Below, piece after piece: positions 14,401 to 24,280 of a stretch of 64,000 nucleotides of DNA. The stretch comes from Hetaerina americana (taxonomy: Eukaryota; Arthropoda; Insecta; Odonata; Calopterygidae): the NCBI GenBank assembly GCA_022747635.1, contig JAKTNV010000004.1, positions 22,363,469 through 22,427,468 on the forward strand. Direction: 5' to 3'. Made by a program: the position numbers and the translations under genes. The notes beneath the pieces are model-generated. The model saw only the letters and a program-made list of their open reading frames with translations. It was not told the DNA's origin and ran no database searches. Position 1 is the first letter of the stretch, and each line of letters begins with the position of its first letter.

Positions 14401-17345
14401 GTGACTAAATTTGGTATACTTAATTAATTATGATTTGAGCGTAATCGGTGTGGCTACAAAGATCTTGAAAATGATGCAAACTCGTTTAAGTCGAGACCCC
14501 CCTCAATAACATTTCGCATTAAAAAAAACTCTGAAGAGGGTTGAATTAATGATACAATCATTGTAGGTAGTTAAGAATTATCTCCAATAAGAACGTTAAT
14601 AATCGAGTTTTGTTAACCCTTTAACTCACAGCAGTAAATGAACAGGAAGAGTGTCAGCATGTGTTATTTTTACAGATGCAATTTTGGAAAAGGATAAAGG
14701 AAATAAGTTAGATAATTAATATAACAAAACAATGACACAGAATGATTAGGAAGGAGACATAACTGCTAACGGCGCTTATTAATACTCGAAGAATGCAAAA
14801 AAAATCAATTGAAGATGACCATTCCGACACTGGTCATAAATTTTCATAAAATGTCTCCGGCAGAAAACGTTGATAAAATTAACATAAGCTCTTAAATAAC
14901 ACATTTACCACCCAGAAGCATAAAAACGTAAATGACCAGATGTACTGCGTTCCCGTGGCATACAGATTTCTGCTCCTACTACTGTTGCTTAATTACGTTG
15001 ACATTAAGAGTAAATTAAGCAAAAACAGTCAGTAAGGTCCTGACATATGGCCGTTATTTCATATTGTTCTATTATTAGGGCCATAGAACGCTGATGCATT
15101 GCAAGTTAGTGATGCGATGTACAATAACATAATATAGAAATAAAAATAAGGCGGTAGACGGAAGAGAATAATCGAAATTTGGGACGAAATGAGAGGTTTC
15201 AAGAGTACCAGCTACGGTAAAACTTAGCACCTGTTACACTGTGTTAATGGTATGTAGAAATTACTTTTAAGTCTATAATGAATAGCAATTTTTTTGAAAA
15301 TAATAATCCGCTGCACAAAACTAATTCTGGTGGACCATTGCTGCCTAAAACTCACTGGAAAAGACGAACACGCAAAAACCTCTCTGATTTTGAACTTTAA
15401 AAATATAAAACAAATATGTACCTTATTTCTCATATAGATATGTTCTGATTAGATTTTTTCTGGAGAACAAACAAGGGTTGATAGGCCACGATTTTATTAT
15501 CATGTACTGGTAACACATTAGTGTCTCCAGGAAGACGAACGACGTCTCATTCCGCGGCGGTATTAAGTAGATGTAAATGTAGATGTTTGTTGCCTTGTTG
15601 CTTACTCTGGCACCATACCCTTAGTTGTTTAACGCCAATTTACATGCAACGAAAGCATCCTACACTCAATCCTTCTGATGTAAAAATCAAATTTCTCATA
15701 AAATAATTCCAATTCAACATAACCTGTAAATACAGTTATAATTTGATTTGCGATATTTATATAGGGGCGTGTTTCGGTGCGTGTGGCGTGTTACTCCAAA
15801 TTTAGGACGGTAATCATGAATTATCGGTACAATACTATTTCAGTCTCCCTACGCCTGTGAGGAAGATAGCCAACTCTACGTACATTTGTCACTATTTACA
15901 TAGAACTGTAAAACACTGTAGCAGATAGAAGAGCCGGTGTGATATTATACGAGGTACCAGATTCATGAAGGATAATGGAGGTGTCCCTTCCCCTTTACCA
16001 TTCGCGATAGAGTTCTTAACGTGCCGCCATCCATTAAAATAACCACACCACTGAAGTCGGATGCTTTTGCAGCCGGCTCATAGGGGACAGACGCTGTGTG
16101 AAATACCTTTCCCTTAGCCCGTGAATTCCAATAATTCCATTATGGGTGAACCTACGAGGAGTAGTCCTCAAAGCTTAGTACACTTACTAAGGGCGTTGTA
16201 AAGCGCATGAGTTTCCGACAGGGTGATGGAATGAGTAATTTAGAATGAGCTGAATACTATATGATGGAAATATTTGTGCGAGTAATAAATATATTAAAAC
16301 GTAGCGATGCATGAAAAGACCATCCCAATTTCGAATCACAGATACCCTTTAAAAGTGTTACGTACTTTATAGCAATTACCACGATGAGTGTGAAAATTTC
16401 TTCTGTCAAAGAATGGAAACTTATTTAAAATAAAGGTTATGGGCATATTAATTAAGGGTGAAGTTGATTCTGGAAAAAATAAAACGTGAAAACATAAAAA
16501 GATAAAGATATGAAGCTGGCTCTGTAAGAGAAGTTTTTATAAAGACTCATTTTAAGGTTGTAGTAAAACAAAATCCATGAAATCGTTTCAGCAAGAATTT
16601 TTTAATTTTTTTTAATTTTTAATTTTTTCAGCCGGAATGTTACCACACCAGCCTGATCAAAAATATTTCAGTATGGACTGTCAGCAAGAAAAACTACAGA
16701 CATGGCATAGAAATTATCACGTTGTTTATTGTTCACGCTGTTGTAAACATTGCAAAAAGAGGAAAAATCTTTATACCGTCACCAGATTAAAAAAAACGTT
16801 GAGAAATCCAAAAATATTTTAGAGGTAGAAAAAAATCAGAATAATTTGTACCGTAAAATAAAGAAACTTAAAACAATTGCTTAAGCGTCATAAGAAACTT
16901 ATTTACTCCAAAAAAGCAGAAAATTTGGCAATCCACCGCAAAAGTCGCTCTTATAGAATTACTGTGCAAACGCATGTGGCGTGTCACTGTACAGAATAAA
17001 CCTTAAATTTTTGGTTCGCAGTGGAAAGTTTTAAAGAGGCACTCTGCTGTTTACAGGAGGGCGTAGGGGTTCTATTTAACGGAGCCGCCTTATTTTAAAA
17101 GAATTCATGCCTGTGTGCCCTAAGGACTCTGGTGTTGGTAATAAATTACCTTAACTCATGACACTCAATGTAATCAAATTTTTCAACTAATATAGAAGTT
17201 GATTTGACTTTTTTATTATGGTGAGCGCGAATTTTAACCACAAAATATAAAGAAAAAAACAATTACATATGTAGATTTTATCATATTTTATCGAATCTTG
17301 GCATAAGAAATAATAAATAAAGCAGCTAAAATAAATAGCCGGTAG
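5480..17345. other. Long AT-rich non-coding stretch with GC-rich islands at about 6550-6900 and 8990-9640
   Basis: No exon, RNA gene or transposon protein is recognisable over almost 12 kb. The island at 8990-9640 is strongly purine-rich on the plus strand (many GGAGAGG and GGGAGGG runs). Its long mirrored open frames (180 codons at 8783-9325 minus, 152 codons at 9352-9810 minus) reflect scarcity of TA-containing stops, not coding. Small hairpins occur, such as 8202-8233. Most likely intron. Confidence 0.4.
8202..8233. repeat. Perfect 11-bp stem hairpin
   Basis: GAATCGCCATG and its exact reverse complement CATGGCGATTC are separated by a 10-nt loop. There is no second copy in the window and the function is unknown. 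Confidence 0.6.
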
Positions 17346-17484
17346 CATTAAATGGAACTAGTTATAACTAACACTAGTTTACTTCTTTAGGTCAACTAAA
17401 ACTTTGAATATCTCGCTATTCAATATGTACCGTGACTTCAATTTTCTAATTCATTTTGAAAGTTATTACCGGTTCCATTTAATG
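17346..17484. repeat. MITE-like element with 13-bp inverted ends
   Basis: CATTAAATGGAAC at 17346-17358 is repeated exactly in inverted form (GTTCCATTTAATG) at 17472-17484. CCGGTA and TACCGG-type extensions lie on the outer or inner sides. The 113-bp interior is AT-rich with no open frame. No clear target duplication is seen, so a chance inverted repeat remains possible. Confidence 0.4.
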
Positions 17485-17998
17485 AAATAAGGATATAAAA
17501 GAAACTTTGAAAAGATTGAAAAATTGTACTTTTCCCAGATATTTCATGTATATCTATTAATTGTACCATTTTGGCGCAGGAAAAAAATATTATTATCTAT
17601 TAAAGTACCCTACCTCCCTCATTTTGCGCATACAATTGATTGCTTAGACTGCCTATTCTTGCGTACTTCCTTCACCTTCTTCGAAATCATACGTTCTTTC
17701 ATACATGCTTTAATTTCCAAAAGTCAGTAGACGTACCGAGAATCGAATCTGAGATAACTTTACGAGATTTTTGAGTCGCTAAATGTCAGCAAAACGAATG
17801 TTTTCCCCCTTTCCCTATTCACTCCACGCAGGCGAATGCTGAAAGAATTTAGAATATTATGGTATATTATTGATGGATGTAATATTTAATTGGCAGCTTC
17901 ATGCATGAATCATATTGTGAATAGGAAAATCCCTGAGACATATTTGGTAGCAATAAAACAAAAAAAATATTAAAACCAGTTATGCTCTTAGTAATGGG

Positions 17999-18037
17999 CT
18001 CTCAGCATTGGTTCCAACATGGAACCAATGCTGAGAG
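17999..18037. repeat. Perfect 18-bp hairpin with 3-nt loop
   Basis: CTCTCAGCATTGGTTCCA, loop ACA, then its exact reverse complement. The loop is far too short for a normal Dicer precursor, so it is not a convincing miRNA. The perfect match suggests a recent event such as a template-switch palindrome. Confidence 0.65.
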
Positions 18038-19407
18038 ACTACATTATTAGCAATACGGTGCACTACCCCAAACCGTTATTCATCCATTACAATATGTAAC
18101 TGATCGATATCCAGAACCTTTGAATCCTGGAATATTTGGTGTTAAATAAATATATGGCTTTTAACAAGTTTCTAGAACTAAAATCCCAACGTAAACCATT
18201 GATTTATCTGTAAAGTGCGTGGAACACCACACTATACAGAATTCCGTATTTTACTACATTATTTCAATATATGATAAAAAGACAAGTTTATTATATTGTT
18301 CTCTGCTATCCATCAGGGTACAGAGGGATGATAGCCAGAGCTATCCCACTGCCATGTAATTTTATTACGACTCCACCCTTAACTTTGAAGAATTATGCGG
18401 TGATAAAAATAATGCTCCTTAGTATTTGTAACAGGTTTACCCACATTTAGTTCCAATATCAGTGGGGTTAATATTTTTGGTAAGGCAATTTTAACTAAAT
18501 TTCCTTCTTTATCTACGTGATCTCAATACACACGGCTACATATGAATGACATTATTCCTGCATGAAATCAAAAATCAGACGAACAAAGTTTTATATTAAA
18601 GGTCGAAAGGGTGAGGCACCTAATCGTCTGCTTCAATTTCATTGTCTTCAACTTCAAAACCGATTGCTGCTAAAGCAACAGGTGATTCAAGGGTGAGAGT
18701 TATTGCTTAGTTTTTCTCTCTTAAAGGAACGATTTTCTAGTGATAATTAGCACATATTATTCGCTAGGCGAAAACAGAGCCGTGACTAGCACTCACCCTC
18801 CAACCAATCTTCCGATGATTTCTGTCATGTTGGTAATTTTTTCCCTTGTGATCAGGGAGAAGCAAGTAGAATTGGGCGCCTCTCGCATGGCGAGGAGAGA
18901 TGGAAATCTTTCTGCGGATGACTCCCTCCCTTCAGCCGCGGGAATTGAAGGCGAGGGCAACGAACGCCGAAGCGTCACATTCTCATGCCTCCAACCCCCA
19001 CACCCATTCACCTCACCCTCAGCAAACGACACACCCTCTCCCCTAAAGGGAGTGATAACACAAGGGGAGTCGGTCCAACCCCTCTGCTCACGGAGCTCGC
19101 GACCGTTACCCGCCAATCGTCTTATCTCCCTCTCCCCCTATCTCGCACTCCTTCCCCTGCCCTCCCGCGTACCCCAAAAAGTTGGTTCTCGCACGTTTAG
19201 CTCCCACCGCGTGTCCTTTGATGGGAAAGCAATGGCCCTCTCGAAATATTAACCCTAGCTCTGTGGCGAGGTCGTGAACTTCCAGCCAAGGCATCCAAAT
19301 TTTCATTCTGATTCCAGTTTTTATAAAGTCAACAAAACCTATTTGCATGCGCACATACGAGCTCTTTACAGTGGGCACAAAGAATAAAAAATTTCAGATT
19401 TTAGGTT
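18038..19407. other. Non-coding DNA with a pyrimidine-rich GC island at about 18780-19270
   Basis: The island has CTCCC/CACCC runs on the plus strand and open frames on both strands (the longest is 170 codons at 18740-19252). The translations are Ser/Pro/Arg-rich without domains. I treat it as non-coding. Confidence 0.4.
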
Positions 19408-19505
19408 ATGACTTCGGCGGGATAACGTCCTCGCCTGATAATCCAGAGGTCGTACATCCCGTCTCTGAATTTTCCGCTACCTGGGGGCTCTTGTGACTAC
19501 ATTCG
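19408..19505 (+). mobile_element. Probable tRNA-derived SINE relic
   Basis: The segment GGATAACGTCC...CTGATAATCCAGAGGTCG resembles the D-arm to anticodon-arm region of a tRNA. It is followed by a decayed B-box position (GTACATCCCGTCTC) and then by TTTTCCGCTACCTGGGGGCTCTTGTG-type sequence, the kind of conserved body that follows tRNA heads in arthropod SINEs. It is too decayed to be a tRNA gene. Confidence 0.4.
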
Positions 19506-19515
19506 GCATTATTTG

Positions 19516-21957
19516 TTTTTCAAAAATTATTATAAGGCTCATTTCGATTAGTTTTTGATTAGCGGTTAAAAAAATAAGAAATTTTTACTCAACTTCTTCC
19601 ATTGACTTTTTCCGATATACTCAAAACTAGAATTTCTTTCACCTCTCGTACATTCATGACATGTCTTTTACGTACCATGCTGCCCGAGAAACTTATAATA
19701 TTCATTGTCTTAAGATTCTCTTCGCCCAGATTCACCATGAAATTTCTTTGTTCTCACCTTCCTTTCATAAACTTTACTCTGCTCTCTCAAGAATTTGTTT
19801 TTGAGTTAGTCTTTCATCCATTCCTTCAAGATGACCAAACCTGAGACGCATGCACAACCATCCAACATACAACTTGTATGTGCAACCAAGTCATATTATA
19901 TAATGATTCACTCAATTCCGTTTATATTATCAAATAAGCTCATGCTTTCATATACTCACCTCACAAACGATAACTACGTTTATTCCCTCGGTTTTTCTGA
20001 AATCTTTTCTTAGCATAGAATGATAAGAAGTTAACCATAATCAATTTTTTAAGGAATATCGAATTTTTAAACTAATACTTAAGGACTTCTACGGAGAAAA
20101 AGAAGTCCAGTAGTCTCTTTTCATGACAAAAATCTAGAGTATATAAATTCCAAAATGCTGAATAAGTACTCATCTATGCTCCGACTAGGAAAATTTCAAA
20201 TATTTTCATATTTCTATCAAGGATGTTTGTATTATGGATATCGCGTGAATAAAATGCCAAATAAAAATAGTTATTTAGGAAGGTTCAAGTGTACAAAAAT
20301 CACCCCATGCAATCAAAACGAGTTAAATATCACTATGCAAATTTCTGTAATAATGAAAGACAGGGTAAGATATGGCTTAGAATAAATGCTTTTTCCTTTT
20401 CTGTATTAGTCTCACGTTCAAAATTAAAAAATAACTACTTTCCACTTTGTTTTTTAGAAAAATTTATCTTTAAAATTAGCAAAATGTCGCTTTTTTCCTC
20501 TAACTAGCAATTTTTAGCGAACTATGTTATTTTTAAAGAAAAGAACCCTGCCCACCAGGCTGAAATTATTACATTATTCACCATGGCGTTAAGATGGAGT
20601 TAAGATCGAATATGTTTAAATTTCATGATTTTTTACACACATGAGTGAGGAATGATACCAAACTTTATAAAGATTGAAGTTGAGAGAGAAGATAGCATGC
20701 ACTGCGAGAGCAATGTGCGTCTAAGAATCACAATAACTAACGAACACAGTTATTGACGTAATCATAAGAAAATTTGAAAACGAGAAGAGCAGTCAATATT
20801 ACCAACTCTTCATCTCATCTATAACGTGGAATTTAATTACCTGGGTGTGCTCTGCGGCAAAATATTATGCACGCAAGGTGAAATTTACTGCCCCTAAAAT
20901 AGAGATGGGGAAAGGAGATAATCCGTTCATCTTCCTCTTTTTTCTACTCATACTTTTTTACCCCGGCACACCTGGGCCCCAATTTCCCCTGCCCTCCGTG
21001 AGTTAACACCAGGACCACTCCCCAGGAGAGCGGAGAGCCAACCGCCTGCAGAGAAGCCGCTGGTGTAAGTTTGACGCCCCCGACGCTCGCTACACACCCG
21101 ACCTCGATGCTACCCACTCCCGTGAATAGCAGAGCAAGCCGGCTCACTCGTTAGAGCCCTCGGTTAAACTGCAACCACGAGAGCAAGGCGGGGCGGGAGG
21201 GATGGAGGTAGGGAAAATACCCATCCACGCACCTTAACGCACCGACGCGATAGGCAACTCTCCTTCGCCCAATGCCGTCCCTTCCCCCCCGAGGCCCTCC
21301 GCCTCTTTTTTCCCCACCCCACAATCCAAGCCACCCTCTGACCTGAGGGAGGATTCCCCTCGTACGTGAGTGGGCTGGGGCTCCCATAGGAGGTATTTTA
21401 TGCTTCAGATACACAGGGAAGGGAATAACAGTCTTCCACGACACAAAGGGCTTTTAACTAAGCCGGAAAACAAGGGGAGAGGAAGATGGTGGAGTGGGGG
21501 TCAGTGGAGGGATGTAGGTGGAGGAGTTCGTGGGTGAAGAGGAAATTTTGTCGGGCGCTTTGAGAAAGAAACGCATCAGCGGCAAGGCTGGGTGTGGAAA
21601 GTAACCTTCAAAGGTGACGTATCCGGGGAAGGTTGCCTGCAGGAAAAACAAATGCCCAGGGGAGAGGAGGTTATTAATTGCACACGTAGTTACCACCTGC
21701 GTTTAGCACACAGAAAATTTAAGCTAAAGTGAAAAAAGTCGAGGCACATTTAATGGACGCAAGTGGTAGCTTGATCATGTGACGGAAATTGTCTCGTAAA
21801 CCTATATCTAATTTTGTATGCGATGATAAGGGAATTTCAAGTACCGTATTGGAAACACCAGCCTAGGAGATTTTGTAGTTCTGACTGAAAAAAATAACAA
21901 GCATACCACCAAAATATGCTCATTGGATACAATTTCAAAAATATGTACGTATGTAAC
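19516..21957. other. Non-coding DNA with a GC-rich island at about 20940-21700
   Basis: AT-rich up to 20930, then about 750 bp of GC-rich sequence with open frames on the minus strand (67, 97 and 80 codons) that show no domain. Possibly a regulatory island. Nothing is recognisable as an exon. Confidence 0.4.
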
Positions 21958-21971
21958 CAGTCCTGCTAGAT
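21958..21971 (+). repeat. Left target-site duplication of the palindromic element
   Basis: CAGTCCTGCTAGAT directly precedes the palindromic element and recurs exactly at 22207-22220 after it. A 14-bp exact duplication is the expected footprint of a staggered-cut insertion. Confidence 0.8.
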
Positions 21972-22023
21972 GAGGTGAAAGAAAGAGAAAAAACAACTTT
22001 GCACTTCCACACACTTTTTTAAA

Positions 22024-22070
22024 ATAACACGACCATGGTTTCGATGCTGCGCATCATCTTCAGGTGACAC
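22024..22070 (-). ncRNA. Mirror-image hammerhead core on the opposite strand
   Basis: Because of the palindrome the same CTGAAGA, stem, GAAA, CCATGGTC series is read on the minus strand, with helix I strands mirrored about base 22067. Its helix I has one T-T mismatch relative to the plus copy. A transcript through the whole element would fold as one 95-bp hairpin, which competes with ribozyme folding. Confidence 0.45.
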
Positions 22071-22110
22071 CTGAAGATGATGCGCAGCATCGAAACCATG
22101 GTCGTGTTAT
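22064..22110 (+). ncRNA. Candidate minimal type I hammerhead ribozyme
   Basis: Helix I pairs GTGACAC (22064-22070) with GTGTTAT (22104-22110), including two G-U pairs. The core CTGAAGA (22071-22077) is followed by one unpaired T, helix II GATGC/GCATC with loop GCA (22079-22091), then GAAA (22092-22095). The minimal helix III is ACC/GGT closed by only AT, and the predicted cleavage site is after C22103. All invariant core bases are present. The weak points are the extra T after CTGAAGA and the very short helix III. The self-complementary CCATGG of helix III is what dimeric hammerheads use. A mirror copy lies on the minus strand at 22024-22070. Confidence 0.55.
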
Positions 22111-22206
22111 TTTAAAAAAGTGTGTGGAAGTGCAAAGTTGTTTTTTCTCTTTCTTTCACCTCACCATGAAAGAATTCCACCAAGTTAAGCCTGAAACTGT
22201 TAGATT

Positions 22207-22220
22207 CAGTCCTGCTAGAT
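22207..22220 (+). repeat. Right target-site duplication of the palindromic element
   Basis: Exact repeat of CAGTCCTGCTAGAT found at 21958-21971. It marks the right end of the 235-bp insertion. Confidence 0.8.
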
Positions 22221-22540
22221 ATTGCTTCTTGTTGCATATATTAAGGGGAAAACATATTAGCTTTTCCACTTAGTATTTCAAATTTAACGCGATTAAAAAT
22301 TTAAATAATATCATATTTAAATTTTTTGAAGATACTTCAATTAAGCACTGACAGATATATTGGTATTGTGCATTGATAAATGCTATAATACATACTTCCA
22401 TGAGAATTAAGTGCTACCTAAGTTCTAGGAAAACTATTGAAATTAATACTAAAAAACAGTCCTGAATATGGCGTATCAAAAATTAGGAAAACGCTGGCAG
22501 ACATAAAGCTATACTTTAAAAACAAATACTTTGAAACATG

Positions 22541-22855
22541 ATGAGCGTAAAAAAGAAACTTTACTCTCCCACAGTAAAGATTTAATATTTCAAGACCATG
22601 GTTTTGACGCTGCTCATCATCATCAGGTAACATGCATAAACATTTTTTGCAACTTATATAGTCTGACTCCAAGAGGGGAATAAGGTGGGAGCCAGAATAT
22701 ACAAGTTGCAAAAATGTTCAGGTGACGATGATGCGCACCATGAAACCATGATTGTGAAATATTTAATCTTTATTGTGGAAGTGTAAAATTTTTTTACTCT
22801 TATCATTAAGAAATTTCACAAAGTTAAACCTGAAACTGATAAGTTTACTCTAAAA
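22541..22855 (+). mobile_element. Older, longer head-to-head copy of the hammerhead-like element
   Basis: The left arm (about 22541-22628) and right arm (about 22718-22805) are diverged reverse complements carrying CCATGGTTTT and AAACCATG hammerhead helix III regions. The minus-strand core has CTGATGA but GAAA has become AAAA. The tail AAGTTAAACCTGAAACTG near 22820-22840 matches the tail of the young copy. Unlike the young copy, the arms are separated by about 90 bp. That spacer has its own inverted pair (ACATTTTTTGCAACTT and AAGTTGCAAAAATGTT), so the two head-to-head units extended further upstream before joining. No target duplication could be found. Confidence 0.6.
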
Positions 22856-23079
22856 CGTTAAAAATTTTCGAATGACATTTCAAAGCCAAATACTTCGAAC
22901 CAACCATTTAATCAATACTAAGATTGATTAATAATAATATATTTTTACGGTTGAAAGAAAATTATAGGCTGACATGAGCAAAGCGGATTTTTGCATTGGC
23001 CATGGATGAGAGGAGCCATCCGGCTGAGCGTTGGCACATTTAGCTGGAGTTATTGGTTCATTTGATTGGATTAACTACG

Positions 23080-23262
23080 TTTTAAGAGAACAACTTAGTC
23101 TAGACACGAAATAAAATACTCAATGTTGATATTGGTAGTAATAAAAAATTTAAAAGTCATAGAACTATTGTTGATTGGAATCAGCTGCCTGAAGGTTTGT
23201 TTAATCCCTTTCCATCCAATTTTAGGAGTTTTAAGAATAAATGTAAAGCAGCCACTGGGTAA
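23080..23262 (+). pseudogene. LINE reverse-transcriptase C-terminal remnant
   Basis: The plus-strand translation ends NKKFKSHRTIVDWNQLPEGL followed by FNPFPSNFRSFKNKCKAA and a stop at 23260-23262. RT..(D/E)WN.LP followed by a SFK/FK(R/N) tail is the hallmark C-terminus of many arthropod non-LTR retrotransposons. Upstream in the same frame stops appear at once, so this is a 5'-truncated, decayed copy. The clade cannot be assigned from this piece. Confidence 0.65.
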
Positions 23263-23515
23263 CTTCATTGTAGTTATTAAAATATTGTTTGCATGTGATG
23301 TGGATGGCATTTTGTAGGTGATATGGAAGTTTGTTTGTATGTGATGTGGAAGTGTCATTGTATGTAAGAATATTTTGTCTACTATCTGTTTTTCTAGTGC
23401 GTGTATGTATGTATTTTTCATTGTAAGAAAGATCATTGATCAAACTTGACCGTTGCCACCAGGACAATTGCCTAATTTCAGCGTGATTCTTAAAAAAATA
23501 AATGAATAAATTCAG
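23263..23515 (+). mobile_element. 3' untranslated region and A-rich tail of the LINE remnant
   Basis: After the stop codon come imperfect tandem GTGATGTGGA-type units. The segment ends with AAAAAAATAAATGAATAAA near 23493-23511, consistent with a LINE 3' tail. The exact end is uncertain. Confidence 0.5.
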
Positions 23516-23845
23516 TTATAGAACGTGAGGATATGTGGATTTCTTTATTGATTATGAAGAACCTCCCAAAACAATTTAAATATCCATAAAATGTTAGGTG
23601 TTATTGAAGACCAAATGATAAAAGTGGTTACGAATAAGGAAAAAATTATTCAACCGTAATGTTAAAAGTATGTGTTTGAAAATATCTAAGCAATTGCAAA
23701 GCACAGTAATAATAATTTAAATATGATAACACCCTTTAGTGGAAGGCGAAAAATAGTGTGAAGAAGAACAAGGAAATATAGTTGGTTCGAATAAAAATAT
23801 CGGAAAAAGTTTCGAAAAAATAGATTTATTTCAGATATTGCTACA

Positions 23846-24275
23846 ATGCCTCAAAATTCTTCTAAGTTCTTCTTTATATACCCCTTGAGCTTTGACATAC
23901 TTTTTTCGGCGGCTTCTCTACGATTCGAAGGCTTCCTAGTTGGCGGATTCCGAAAGGTCCTCAAGGGTACGTGTGCAAGCACGAAGGGTCCCATTCTTTG
24001 CCAGCACTTAGGGTGGTGTCATATGAGAGATTACTTCACCTTTGTGAATAGGAAAAAGTCTACTGGTGTCAAATCGGGGCTGAAAGGTGGATGGGAAATC
24101 GTCGCGATGTCGTTGCAGAAGGTCTTCGCAGGGAAACACTCGACTTTGCTCTTGGTCATCCGCCAAGACCTTCGGAACGAGTTTAGCGTAGATCTTTCGC
24201 TACGCCAAGTTTTCAGTAATAATGGTGTGCCCTGTCATATCATCAATGCCAATACAATCTGCAATAATGTGTCAA
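23846..24275 (-). pseudogene. Internally deleted mariner-family transposase relic
   Basis: Minus-strand reading gives, in one frame, IADCIGIDDMTGHTIITENL, a stop, then RKIYAKLVPKVLADDQEQSR and PCEDLLQRH. This matches the helix-turn-helix 2 and linker region of mariner transposases (typically ...KFVPK.LTDDQK..R). About 24100 it shifts frame directly into ISHPPFSPDLTPVDFFLFTK, the (H/Y)SPDLAP.D.FLF block near the third catalytic acid. The middle, with the first two catalytic acids, is deleted. The plus-strand open frame of 144 codons here is only its antisense shadow. I found no terminal repeats. Confidence 0.65.
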
Positions 24276-24280
24276 CTTAA

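Larger units (their letters stand above)
21972..22206 (+). mobile_element. 235-bp element: perfect 95-bp palindrome plus 44-bp tail, with hammerhead ribozyme cores on both strands
   Basis: Positions 21972-22066 and 22068-22162 are exact reverse complements around the single base 22067. A 44-nt non-palindromic tail follows (22163-22206), and exact 14-bp duplications flank the whole. There is no open frame. Each arm contains a type I hammerhead core. Short non-coding units with such ribozymes are known from the terminal repeats of Penelope-like elements and from retrozymes. The tail (CCAAGTTAAGCCTGAAACTG) is shared with the older copy ending near 22855, so it belongs to the element. Perfect arms and perfect duplications argue for a recent insertion. 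It was probably mobilised by an autonomous Penelope-like partner, which is inference. Confidence 0.8.

Noticed and set aside
17735..17800. tRNA-like segment on the minus strand (CAGATTCGATTCTCGG)
   Set aside because: Only a B-box-like string is recognisable. No D-arm, anticodon arm or acceptor stem, so too weak to call a SINE or tRNA.
18740..19252. 170-codon open frame on the plus strand
   Set aside because: It sits in a pyrimidine-rich island, is open on the opposite strand as well, and has no recognisable domain.
23846..24280. 144-codon plus-strand open frame
   Set aside because: Antisense shadow of the minus-strand mariner transposase relic.
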